DNA of 23,651 nt, taken from NCBI GenBank assembly GCA_964528755.1, contig CAZGWN010000065.1, positions 1-23,651 on the forward strand, given 5' to 3'. This document shows positions 7,525-14,931 of this stretch, in pieces; position 1 is the first letter of the stretch, and each line of letters opens with the position of its first letter. The notes below the pieces were generated by a model that saw nothing but the letters and a program-made list of their open reading frames with translations, did no database searches and was not told the DNA's origin. Source of the stretch: Raineyella sp964528755. Lineage in GTDB: Bacteria; Actinomycetota; Actinomycetes; Propionibacteriales; Propionibacteriaceae. A program made the position numbers and the translations under genes.

Positions 7525-8424
7525 GTGATCGACGAACGGCCCCTGACCCCTGGCGAGCGGGTCAACCTCAGCGACCCCAAGGGCCGGCGCCACTCGATCG
7601 TGCTGACCCCGGGCGCCTCGATGTTCACCTCACGCGGCGAGATCCACCACGACGACCTGATCGGCCGCCCCGAGGGGATCACGGTGACCTCCAGCCTCGG
7701 CCAGGTCTACCTGTGCTTCCGGCCGCTGCTGGAGGACCACACGGTGGCGATGAAACGCGGCGCGGCGGTGATCTACCCGAAGGACGCCGCGATGATCACC
7801 ATGTTCACCGACATCTTCCCGGGCGCCCGGGTGCTGGAGGCCGGCGCCGGCTCGGGGGCGCTCACCCTGTGGCTGCTGCGGGCGGTCGGCCCGACCGGGG
7901 TGGTGCACTCGTACGAGCGACGCGGCGACTTCGCCGACATCGCCGAACGCAACGTCACCGCCTGGCTCGGGGAGCACCCGGCGAACTGGCATCTGCACCG
8001 CGGCGAGCTGACCGGCGCCATCACCGAGGACCCGGTGGACCGGGTGGTGTTGGACATGCTGGCACCCTGGGAGTGTGTCGAAGCGATCGGCACGCGACTC
8101 GTCGGAGGCGGAATGCTGTGCTGCTACGTGACCACCACCACGCAGATGGGCCGGGTGATGGACACCCTGCGGGCGACCCGCGCCTTCACCGAGCCGCGGG
8201 CCACCGAGACGACCATCCGAGCCTGGCACGCCGAGGGTCTGGCCATCCGGCCCGGACACCAGACCACCGGCCACACCGGTTTCCTGGTGATCGCCAGACG
8301 GATGGCACACGGGGTCGACGCGCCGCTGCGCAAGCGCCGGCCGGCCCCGGGGGCGTATGGTGCCGACTACCGCGGCCCGATCCCGCCAGGGGTCACCACG
8401 ACGGAGGAGACGGGCGATGAGTGA
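7525..8424 (+). CDS. trmI: tRNA (adenine-58-N1)-methyltransferase
   Basis: A 299-residue class I methyltransferase predicted to methylate A58 in the T loop of tRNAs using S-adenosylmethionine. The N-terminal beta domain (about 1-75) contains the DDLIGRPEGITV segment typical of TrmI. SAM motif I is VLEAGAGSGALTL (103-115), the acidic motif is HSYERR (128-133), and the catalytic Asp177 sits in VLDMLAPW. The C-terminus is a basic, Pro-rich tail. The start is GTG with a GGAGG Shine-Dalgarno at 7516-7520, 20 bases after the lipoprotein gene. Its last eight bases overlap arc. TrmI next to the proteasomal ATPase is a conserved actinobacterial arrangement, known from mycobacteria. Confidence 0.96.
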   Translation: MIDERPLTPGERVNLSDPKGRRHSIVLTPGASMFTSRGEIHHDDLIGRPEGITVTSSLGQVYLCFRPLLEDHTVAMKRGAAVIYPKDAAMITMFTDIFPGARVLEAGAGSGALTLWLLRAVGPTGVVHSYERRGDFADIAERNVTAWLGEHPANWHLHRGELTGAITEDPVDRVVLDMLAPWECVEAIGTRLVGGGMLCCYVTTTTQMGRVMDTLRATRAFTEPRATETTIRAWHAEGLAIRPGHQTTGHTGFLVIARRMAHGVDAPLRKRRPAPGAYGADYRGPIPPGVTTTEETGDE

Positions 8425-10108
8425 ATACAGTTCCTTCAACGAGCAGGGACCGGACAAGCTGTCTGCGGAGGTCTACCGACTCCGCGACGAGCTGGACCGT
8501 GCCACGGAGGCGTCCCGCCGGGTCGCCCGGGACCGGGAGGCGGCCGAGCGCAAGCTCGCCCAAACCCGTACGGAGATGCGTGGCCTGACCGACCAGAACG
8601 CCCGGCTCACCGACCTGCTGGGCCAGACCCGCGACGAGCTGGTCCGGCTCAAGACCCGACTCGACGAGCTGAGCAACCCGCCGTCGTCGTTCGGCACCGT
8701 GATCGGGCTGCCCGGAAACGACCTCGCGGATGTCGTGATCGGGCAGCGTCGGCTGCGGGTCCAGGTCACCCCGGATCTGGGGGCCGACGAACTGACCGTC
8801 GGCGCCCAGGTGCTGCTCAACGACGTGCCACAGCTGATCGGGGTCGCCGACACGGCCCGGACCGGCGAGCTCGCCTCGATCAAGGAGCCCCTCGACGACG
8901 GGCGCCTGGTGGTCACCACCGGCACCGGACGCGACGAGGTCGTCCACCGCGCCTCGACGCTGGATGACCAGTTGCTGCGGGTCGGCCAGGCGCTGCTGGT
9001 GGACGTCCGCGCCGGGCTGGCGCTGGGCCGGGTGCCGACCACCGACGTCGCCGACCTCATCCTGGAGGAGACGCCCGACGTCGCGTACGAGGACATCGGC
9101 GGCCTCGGCCCGCAGATCGAGCAGATCCGGGACGCGGTGGAACTGCCGTTCCGGCACCGGGACCTGTTCGGCGCCTACGACCTCACCCCGCCCAAGGGCA
9201 TCCTGCTGTACGGGCCGCCCGGCTGCGGCAAGACGATGATCGCCAAGGCGGTGGCCCACTCGCTGTCCGGTGAAGGGGAGGCCGCCGGGCGGTCGTACTT
9301 CTTCAACATCAAGGGCCCCCAGTTGCTCAACAAGTTCGTCGGTGAGTCGGAACGCCAGATCCGCGTCGTCTTCCAGCGGGCCCGCGACAAGGCCTCCGAC
9401 GGCGCCCCGGTGGTGATCTTCTTCGACGAGATGGAGTCGATCTTCCGCACCCGCGGCTCGGGGCTGTCCAGCGACGTCGAGACGACCATCGTGCCGCAGT
9501 TGCTGTCGGAGATCGACGGCGTCGAGCAACTCGACAACGTCATCGTCATCGGCGCGTCCAACCGCGAGGACATGATCGACCCGGCGATCCTCCGACCCGG
9601 CCGATTCGACGTGAAGGTCCGCATCCAGCGGCCCGACCGGCAAGCCGCCGGCGACATCTTCCGGACCTACCTGTCCGATCGGGTGCCGATGCGGGAGGGG
9701 GAGACCCGGGAGGGCATGATCAAGTCGGCCCTGGACCGGATCTACGACGAGGGTCCGGGGTCGGAGGTCTTCGAGATCACCTACGCCTCCGGGAAGGCCA
9801 GCATCGTCCGGTACGCCGACCTGGTGTCGGGGGCGATGGTCGCCGCCATCGTGGCCCGCGCCAAGAAGTTGGCGATCAAGGACATCCTGGCCGGTGGTCC
9901 GGGCGGAATCGGCCTGGACCACCTGCTGCGGGCGACCGATGCCCACCTGGTCGAGGACTCCGACCTGTCCACGGCCAATCCCGCCGACTGGGCCCGGATC
10001 ATCGGCGCCGAGGGCGGTCACACCGGGGAGCCGATCGTCGGTGTCCGACCGCTGCGCGGCCACCAGCCCGAACCGCCGACCGATGGGCGGACCGGGCAGT
10101 ACTTGTGA
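8417..10108 (+). CDS. arc: Proteasome-associated AAA ATPase ARC/Mpa
   Basis: A 563-residue hexameric ring ATPase (ARC, called Mpa in mycobacteria) that recognises Pup on tagged proteins, unfolds them and feeds them to the 20S core. An N-terminal coiled coil (about 12-88) is the Pup-binding element. Two OB folds follow (about 90-230), then the AAA domain with Walker A GPPGCGKT (266-273), Walker B FFDEME (Asp337, Glu338) and an SNREDMIDPAILRPGR sensor/arginine-finger region. The C-terminus is GQYL, the tail that docks into the proteasome to open its gate, so the core-coupling function looks intact. The ATG at 8417 overlaps trmI by eight bases, and the TGA overlaps the GTG of the DUF3054 gene. 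Confidence 0.98.
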   Translation: MSEYSSFNEQGPDKLSAEVYRLRDELDRATEASRRVARDREAAERKLAQTRTEMRGLTDQNARLTDLLGQTRDELVRLKTRLDELSNPPSSFGTVIGLPGNDLADVVIGQRRLRVQVTPDLGADELTVGAQVLLNDVPQLIGVADTARTGELASIKEPLDDGRLVVTTGTGRDEVVHRASTLDDQLLRVGQALLVDVRAGLALGRVPTTDVADLILEETPDVAYEDIGGLGPQIEQIRDAVELPFRHRDLFGAYDLTPPKGILLYGPPGCGKTMIAKAVAHSLSGEGEAAGRSYFFNIKGPQLLNKFVGESERQIRVVFQRARDKASDGAPVVIFFDEMESIFRTRGSGLSSDVETTIVPQLLSEIDGVEQLDNVIVIGASNREDMIDPAILRPGRFDVKVRIQRPDRQAAGDIFRTYLSDRVPMREGETREGMIKSALDRIYDEGPGSEVFEITYASGKASIVRYADLVSGAMVAAIVARAKKLAIKDILAGGPGGIGLDHLLRATDAHLVEDSDLSTANPADWARIIGAEGGHTGEPIVGVRPLRGHQPEPPTDGRTGQYL

Positions 10109-10136
10109 AGCCAGCAGAGCTGAGACTTGTGAAGCC
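10101..10136 (+). repeat. Duplicated 12-bp start region of the DUF3054 gene
   Basis: ACTTGTGAAGCC occurs at 10101-10112 and again at 10125-10136, exactly 24 bases (eight codons) apart and in the same frame. Each copy supplies a possible GTG start (10105 and 10129) followed by Lys-Pro. Confidence 0.8.
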
Positions 10137-10473
10137 GTCCTACGCCCTCGCCGCCGACCTGGTGGCCGTGATCGTCTTCGCCGTGGTGGGCCGGAGCTCC
10201 CACGGGGAGGGGATCGGCCTCGCCGACGTCGCCGCGACCGCCTGGCCGTTCCTCGTCGGCTGCCTGGCGGGCTGGGCGGTGCTGCGCCTGCGCCGGGACC
10301 CGGGCCATCCGCTGCTCGGTGGAGCGCTGGCCGCGGTCACCGTCGGCATCGGAATGGTGCTGCGGGTGGTCACCGGCGGGTCGACGCACTGGTCGTTCAT
10401 CCTCGTCGCGCTGCTCTTCCTCGGGCTGGTGCTGACCGGCTGGCGGGTCCTGGCACGGGTGATCCGGCGATGA
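10105..10473 (+). CDS. DUF3054 family membrane protein
   Basis: A 122-residue integral membrane protein of the DUF3054 family, function unknown. The hallmark ALAADLVAVIVFAVVGRSSHGEG lies at about residues 14-36. Hydrophobic segments near 15-30, 44-60, 73-89 and 97-116 suggest four transmembrane helices, with an Arg-rich tail (RVIRR). The GTG at 10105 overlaps the arc stop (GTGA). A second in-frame GTG at 10129, from a 12-bp duplication, is equally plausible and would remove eight residues without touching the domain. Its stop overlaps the dop start (ATGA). A membrane protein between arc and dop may be only an operon passenger; a role in proteasome function is not shown by the sequence. Confidence 0.85.
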   Translation: MKPAELRLVKPSYALAADLVAVIVFAVVGRSSHGEGIGLADVAATAWPFLVGCLAGWAVLRLRRDPGHPLLGGALAAVTVGIGMVLRVVTGGSTHWSFILVALLFLGLVLTGWRVLARVIRR

Positions 10474-11960
10474 GGCCGGAGCGGGTGCTCGGGCTGGAGA
10501 CCGAGTACGGCATCAGTCTGATCGGCGTACCGCCGCAGCACGCCCCGCACCCGATGCACCTGTCCAACCACGTCGTCCGGACCTACCTGGAGTCGATCGG
10601 CTTCGGCAAGGGCCGCTGGGACTACACGTCGGAGTCGCCGCTGGTCGACGCCCGCGGGTTCACCGCGCCCCGGGCGCGGGCATCCCTGGACCAACTGACC
10701 GACGTCGACGCCGGGCTGGGCAACGCCATGCTCGACAACGGGGCACGGCTCTACGTCGACCATGCCCACCCCGAGTACTCGGGGCCGGAAGTGCGCACCG
10801 CGCGCGACGCGCTGATCTGGGACCGGGCCGGCGACGCGATCCTCGCCGACGCCGCCCGGGCCGCGTCGGCGGCCATCGGCCACCAGATCCGCCTGTACAA
10901 GAACAACACCGACTCCAAGGGCGCCTCCTACGGCACGCACGAGAACTACCTGGTGTCGCGGGCGGTGCCGTTCGGGCGGATCGTGACGGCGTTCACCTCC
11001 TTCCTCGTGTCGCGGACCGTGCTCGTCGGCGCCGGTCGGGTCGGTCTGGGCCCGGCCAGCGACCGGCCCGGCTTCCAGTTGGGGCAGCGGCCCGACTTCT
11101 TCGAGGCGGAGGTGGGCCTGGAGACCACGGTCCGCCGCCCGATCATCAACACCCGCGACGAACCCCACGCCACCCGCCGCGACTGGCGGCGGCTGCACGT
11201 CATCTCCGGTGACGCGACGCTGTCCCAGACCGCCACCTGGCTCAAGGTCGGCACCGCCGCCCTGGCCCTACGGCTGGTCGAGGCCGACCGCGCCCCCGAC
11301 CTGGTCCTGGCCCGACCGGTGGCGGCATTCCGGGACATCTCCCACGACCCCGACCTGACCCGTACGGTGCCGCTGGCCGACGGGCGACGGATGACCGGCC
11401 TGGACCTGCAGGAGGCCTGGTACGAGGCGGCCGCCGGGTTGGCCGGGGCAGACCAGGAACTGCTGGGCTCCTGGGCCGGGCTGATCGCCGACCTGCGGGC
11501 CGACTGGCGGCGAACCGCCGACCGGCTCGACTGGGCGGCCAAACGTAGCGTGCTGGAGTCCTACCGGGACCGGGACCACCTGGGCTGGGGCGATCCGAAG
11601 CTGGCCCTGGTCGACCTGCAGTGGGCCGACGTCGACCCCGCCCGCGGACTGGCCCGCCGACTGGAGGGAGCGGGCCGGCTGCGTACGGTCGTCGACCCGG
11701 GCGAGATCGAGGCGGCCCGGCGCCGGCCGCCGCAGGACACCCGCGCGTGGCTGCGGGGCCGGGCGGTGGCGAAGTTCATCGACCACCTCGTCGGGGCCGG
11801 CTGGGACGGATTGACCTTCGCCGGGGCCTCCGGGCGCGGCGTCACCCGCATCGACCTGCCCGACCCGCTGTGGGGCGGCGCCGCCGATATCGGAGATCTG
11901 CTCGAACGGGTCGACCGACCCGCCGCACTCGCCGATGCCCTCGGCGTCCACCCCGGGTAG
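10470..11960 (+). CDS. dop: Depupylase / Pup deamidase
   Basis: A 496-residue carboxylate-amine-ligase-fold enzyme that deamidates the C-terminal Gln of Pup to Glu and also removes Pup from substrates. The nucleotide/metal-binding start is GLETEYG (Glu10). The conserved catalytic-type Asp97 is in LYVDHAHPEYS. Further blocks are KNNTDSKGASYGTHENYL, GFQLGQRPDFFEAEVGLETT, INTRDEPHA and LVDLQWADV. The SYGTHENYL form and overall block pattern match Dop rather than its paralogue PafA. Pup here ends in Gln, so a deamidase is required. Start ATG overlaps the DUF3054 stop (ATGA). Stop TAG forms the first half of a TAGGCT element before pup. Confidence 0.97.
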   Translation: MRPERVLGLETEYGISLIGVPPQHAPHPMHLSNHVVRTYLESIGFGKGRWDYTSESPLVDARGFTAPRARASLDQLTDVDAGLGNAMLDNGARLYVDHAHPEYSGPEVRTARDALIWDRAGDAILADAARAASAAIGHQIRLYKNNTDSKGASYGTHENYLVSRAVPFGRIVTAFTSFLVSRTVLVGAGRVGLGPASDRPGFQLGQRPDFFEAEVGLETTVRRPIINTRDEPHATRRDWRRLHVISGDATLSQTATWLKVGTAALALRLVEADRAPDLVLARPVAAFRDISHDPDLTRTVPLADGRRMTGLDLQEAWYEAAAGLAGADQELLGSWAGLIADLRADWRRTADRLDWAAKRSVLESYRDRDHLGWGDPKLALVDLQWADVDPARGLARRLEGAGRLRTVVDPGEIEAARRRPPQDTRAWLRGRAVAKFIDHLVGAGWDGLTFAGASGRGVTRIDLPDPLWGGAADIGDLLERVDRPAALADALGVHPG

Positions 11961-11963
11961 GCT
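11958..11963 (+). promoter_or_regulatory. Candidate internal -10 element before pup (TAGGCT)
   Basis: TAGGCT overlaps the dop stop codon. A start about seven bases downstream (near 11970) would give a leader of roughly 20 nt that contains the pup Shine-Dalgarno. No convincing -35 is visible. Confidence 0.3.
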
Positions 11964-11991
11964 CGAACCACCGGACGGAGGAAGGAGAGCG

Positions 11992-12192
11992 ATGTCTGAG
12001 CAGGAATACGCATCCCGCCATGACCAGGACGATCACGACGAGGACGTCGAGGCACCAACTTCCCGAGGGGAGACAAGCGACCAGGCGGCCGACGACCAGG
12101 GCTACGACGCACTGCTGGACGAGATCGACGAGGTGCTGGAGACCAACGCCGAGGAGTTCGTGCGCTCGTACGTGCAGAAGGGCGGCCAGTGA
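11992..12192 (+). CDS. pup: Prokaryotic ubiquitin-like protein Pup
   Basis: The 66-residue, strongly acidic and probably disordered protein modifier that is joined through its C-terminal residue to lysines of target proteins. It ends in VRSYVQKGGQ. The terminal Gln means it is made in the precursor form and must be deamidated by Dop. The helix that binds the ATPase coiled coil is about residues 38-60 (DALLDEIDEVLETNAEEF). Lys64 is the only lysine and there is no cysteine. The start has a strong Shine-Dalgarno (AAGGAG, 11982-11987) within a purine-rich run. The stop overlaps the prcB GTG (GTGA), so Pup and the proteasome core are translationally coupled. Confidence 0.98.
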   Translation: MSEQEYASRHDQDDHDEDVEAPTSRGETSDQAADDQGYDALLDEIDEVLETNAEEFVRSYVQKGGQ

Positions 12193-13001
12193 GCGAGGAG
12201 TTGTCCAGTTCGTTCACCGAGCTGCTCGCCAGGACCGCACCCGATCTGCTGCCCGTCAACCGGGTCCGCGGGATCGAATCCGGCGGGGACGTCGGTGAAC
12301 TCAGCCCGGTCGGCACGACCATCGTGTCGGCCACCTGGGACGGCGGCGTGGTGATGGCCGGCGACCGGCGCGCCACCATGGGCAACTACATCGCCCAGCG
12401 CGACATCCAGAAGGTGTACGCCTCCGACGAGTATTCGCTGGTCGGGATCGCGGGCGCCGCCGGACTCGCGGTGGAGATGGTGCGGCTGTTCCGGGTCGAG
12501 CTGGAGCACTACGAGAAGATCGAGGGCGCTCCGCTGTCCCTGGACGGCAAGGCGAACCGGCTGGCCGCGCTGATCCGGAGCAATCTGGGTCTGGCGATGC
12601 AGGGTCTGGCGGTCGTGCCACTGTTCGCCGGCTGGGACTTCCACCATCGGCAGGGCCGGATCTTCTCCTACGACGCGACCGGCGGCAAGTACGAGGAACA
12701 CGCCTTCCACTCGGTCGGCTCCGGGTCGATCTTCGCCCGAGGCTCGCTGAAGAAGCTCTACCGCCCCGACCTCGACCTGATCGGCTGCGCCACCGCCGTC
12801 GTCCAGGCGCTGGTCGACGCCGCCGACGACGACTCGGCCACCGGAGGGCCGGATCTCATGCGGCAGATCTATCCGATCGTCATGGCGGCCGGCCCGGACG
12901 GGATCCGGGAGTTGTCCGCCGACGACATGGCCGCCATCACCGACCGGGTGATCGAGGGCCGCCGCCGGCGCCCCGACGGGCCGTCCGCCCCGCTGGTGTG
13001 A
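12189..13001 (+). CDS. prcB: Proteasome beta subunit (precursor)
   Basis: The 270-residue catalytic subunit of the 20S core. A 42-residue propeptide precedes the mature N-terminal nucleophile Thr43 (SPVG|TTIVSA), exposed by autocleavage during assembly. In mature numbering, Asp17 and Lys33 of the active site correspond to Asp59 (AGDRRATMG) and Lys75 (RDIQKVY), both present. Later family blocks are VRLFRVELEHYEKIEG, NLGLAMQGLAVVPLFAGWD, VGSGSIFARGSLKKLY and DAADDDSATGGPD. Start GTG overlaps the pup stop by four bases; prcA follows after 34 bases. Full length, no disrupted residue seen. Confidence 0.98.
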   Translation: MSEELSSSFTELLARTAPDLLPVNRVRGIESGGDVGELSPVGTTIVSATWDGGVVMAGDRRATMGNYIAQRDIQKVYASDEYSLVGIAGAAGLAVEMVRLFRVELEHYEKIEGAPLSLDGKANRLAALIRSNLGLAMQGLAVVPLFAGWDFHHRQGRIFSYDATGGKYEEHAFHSVGSGSIFARGSLKKLYRPDLDLIGCATAVVQALVDAADDDSATGGPDLMRQIYPIVMAAGPDGIRELSADDMAAITDRVIEGRRRRPDGPSAPLV

Positions 13002-13035
13002 CAGTTCCGCTGGTAGCCGTGTCCCGAGGAGAAGG

Positions 13036-13755
13036 ATGACCGCCATGAGCATGCCGTTCTACGTTGCGCCCGAGCAGCAGATGAAGGACCGCTCCGACTT
13101 CGCCCGCAAGGGCATCGCGCGGGGCCGGGCGGTCGTCGTGCTGCGCTATCGCGACGGGATCTGCTTCGTCGCCGAGAACCGCTCGGCGGCCCTGCACAAG
13201 GTCTCGGAGATCTACGACCGGATCGGGTTTGCCGCGGTCGGGCGCTACAACGAGTTCGAACAGCTCCGGCTCGCCGGGATCCAGCAGGCCGACCTGCGCG
13301 GCTACGCGTACGACCGGTCCGATGTCACCGGGCGGATGCTCGCCAACGCGTACGCCCAGTTGCTCGGCGCGACCTTCGCCGCGGGCGGTGAGAAGCCGCT
13401 GGAGGTGGAGCTCGTCGTGGCCGAGCTCGGCGTGGCGCCGAGCGGCGACCAGATCTACCGCCTGACGTACGACGGGTCCGTCGCCGACGAACGCGACTTC
13501 GCCGTGATGGGCGGGGCCGCCGAGGCGATCGCCGAGGTGGTTGCCGTCGGGGTCAACCCGGACGCGGAACTGCCCGACGCGATCCGGCTCGCCGTCCGGG
13601 CTCTCGCCAGCGACCAGGACGCCGGAGCGGGTTCTCCGCCCCGCCGGCTCGGCGCCGATGCGCTGGAGGTGGCCGTCCTGGACCGGACCCGGGGCCAGCA
13701 GCGCAAGTTCCGGCGGCTGTCGCGGGAGGACGTCGCGGGTGTCCTCGGGGAGTGA
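13036..13755 (+). CDS. prcA: Proteasome alpha subunit
   Basis: The alpha subunit forms the outer rings of the 20S core and its gate, docking the ARC ATPase. The 239-residue reading shows PEQQMKDRSDFARKGIARGRAVVVL, ENRSAALHKVSEIYDRIGFAAVGRYNEFEQLR, RGYAYDRSDVTGRMLANAYAQ and the ITYDGS-like LTYDGSVADE block. GAGGAGAAGG directly precedes the ATG at 13036. A second ATG at 13045 would give MSMPFYVAPEQ, which matches the mycobacterial N-terminus better, so the true start may be 13045. The tail is shorter than the mycobacterial one, ending soon after the FRRLSREDV block. The 3' end overlaps tyrA by 17 bases, and the pafA ligase gene does not follow. Confidence 0.97.
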   Translation: MTAMSMPFYVAPEQQMKDRSDFARKGIARGRAVVVLRYRDGICFVAENRSAALHKVSEIYDRIGFAAVGRYNEFEQLRLAGIQQADLRGYAYDRSDVTGRMLANAYAQLLGATFAAGGEKPLEVELVVAELGVAPSGDQIYRLTYDGSVADERDFAVMGGAAEAIAEVVAVGVNPDAELPDAIRLAVRALASDQDAGAGSPPRRLGADALEVAVLDRTRGQQRKFRRLSREDVAGVLGE

Positions 13756-14836
13756 GACCGGCCCGCTCGACCCGGTCCTGCTCGACCCCACCGTGGTGAT
13801 CGGCACCGGCCTGCTGGGCGCCTCGGTCGGGGCGGCGCTCACCCGGGCCGGGATCGAGGTGCACCTCTCGGACGCCGTGGTCCACCACGCCCGGGTGGCG
13901 GCCACGCTGGGCGCCGGCACCACCGCGCCGGTGGACCCCGGGACCGTCCGGCTCGTGGTCGTGGCGACCCCGCCGCGGACCCTGGCCGGGATCATCGGGC
14001 GGGCGCTGGACCGGTATCCGCGCGCCGTCGTCACCGACGTCGGGTCGGTCAAGGGCAGTGTGCTGCGCGAGTTGCGCGGCGGCGGACGGGACCTGTCGCG
14101 CTACCTGGGCTCGCACCCGATGGCCGGCTCGCAGCATTCCGGTCCGGCGGCCGCCAGCGCCGACCTGTTCGTCGACCGGACCTGGGCGATCACGCCGCAC
14201 GAGCACGTCGCCGAGGGCACCGCGGCAACGGTCCGGGCGCTGATCGAGGTGTGCGGGGCGCGTCCGGTGGTCCTGCAACCCGACGACCACGACGCCGCTG
14301 TCGCCCAGGTCTCCCATCTGCCACACCTCATGTCGGTGCTGATGGCCGACCACCTCGTCGACCTGCCCGCCCGCCATCTCGACCTCGCCGGCCAGGGACT
14401 GCGCGACGTGACCCGGATCGCCGGGTCCGACCCCGACCTGTGGGACCAGATCATCGATGCCAACACCGCGGCCCTGCGCCCCGAGCTGGAGGCCGTCCAC
14501 GAGCGACTCGGTGCGCTGATCGTGGCACTGGAGACGGGCGAGGACGATGTGCGTCCCTTCCTCGAACGTGGCCGCTCCGGCACCCGCCGCATCCCCGGCA
14601 AGCACGGCGCGCCGGCCACCGAGTACGCCCGGCTGGTCATCGAGATCCCCGACGCGCGAGGTGCGCTGGCCCGGCTGTTCCAGGACATCGCGGGCGCCGG
14701 GGTCAACATCGAGGACATCGCCATCCAGCACGATCCGGCTCGCCAGGTCGGCTATCTGGAGGTGGCCGTCGACCCGGACCGCGCCGTCGAGGTCGCCGAG
14801 GCGATGAAGGACGCCGGCTGGCGCCTGCACGGCTAG
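13739..14836 (+). CDS. tyrA: Prephenate dehydrogenase with ACT domain
   Basis: A 365-residue NAD(P)-dependent dehydrogenase that oxidatively decarboxylates prephenate to 4-hydroxyphenylpyruvate in tyrosine synthesis; an arogenate preference cannot be excluded. The Rossmann loop is VVIGTGLLGASVG (19-31). TDVGSVKGSV, the substrate-binding SHPMAGSQHSG block and VSHLPHLMSVLMADHL follow. A C-terminal ACT domain (about 295-365, LVIEIPDARGALARLFQDIAGAGVNIEDI) suggests amino-acid feedback control. GTG at 13739 was chosen for its GGAGG Shine-Dalgarno (13725-13729) inside the end of prcA. It is unusual that this gene overlaps prcA, because it ties aromatic biosynthesis to the proteasome transcript. Confidence 0.95.
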   Translation: MSSGSETGPLDPVLLDPTVVIGTGLLGASVGAALTRAGIEVHLSDAVVHHARVAATLGAGTTAPVDPGTVRLVVVATPPRTLAGIIGRALDRYPRAVVTDVGSVKGSVLRELRGGGRDLSRYLGSHPMAGSQHSGPAAASADLFVDRTWAITPHEHVAEGTAATVRALIEVCGARPVVLQPDDHDAAVAQVSHLPHLMSVLMADHLVDLPARHLDLAGQGLRDVTRIAGSDPDLWDQIIDANTAALRPELEAVHERLGALIVALETGEDDVRPFLERGRSGTRRIPGKHGAPATEYARLVIEIPDARGALARLFQDIAGAGVNIEDIAIQHDPARQVGYLEVAVDPDRAVEVAEAMKDAGWRLHG

Positions 14837-14852
14837 CTAGTAGCGTCGCCGC

Positions 14853-14904
14853 GTACGTCACCGATTTGTCGCCTGCCGGCCGCCGGCGCGACATCTGTAC
14901 GTCA
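14853..14904 (+). repeat. Direct repeat GTACGTCA upstream of cmk
   Basis: GTACGTCA occurs at 14853-14860 and 14897-14904, 44 bases apart (about four helical turns). Each copy is followed after 5-6 bases by TGTCG. This may be a paired regulator site before the cmk promoter, though the element is short. Confidence 0.4.
14867..14893 (+). terminator. Putative intrinsic terminator after tyrA
   Basis: TGTCGC (14867-14872) pairs with GCGACA (14888-14893), and GCCGG (14875-14879) pairs with CCGGC (14883-14887), leaving a CCG loop and a two-base bulge. The result is an 11-bp GC-rich stem 30 bases after the tyrA stop. There is no real T tract, as is common for actinobacterial terminators. Confidence 0.5.
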
Positions 14905-14925
14905 AGAACTGTCGGACCGGAAAGT

Positions 14926-14931
14926 TAGGGT
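14926..14931 (+). promoter_or_regulatory. Candidate -10 element of the cmk operon (TAGGGT)
   Basis: TAGGGT is followed by exactly seven bases and then an in-frame GTG at 14939. If active, it would produce a leaderless cmk mRNA and rule out the GTG at 14930, which lies inside the element. No clear -35 was seen. Confidence 0.4.

Noticed and set aside
7818..7831. 14-bp palindrome CCCGGGCGCCCGGG in trmI
   Set aside because: Made only of G and C in a codon-biased region encoding FPGARV; expected by chance at this composition.
8393..10063. A 556-codon minus-strand open frame opposite arc
   Set aside because: Composition is typical of an antisense shadow and no domain is recognisable; arc itself is fully supported.
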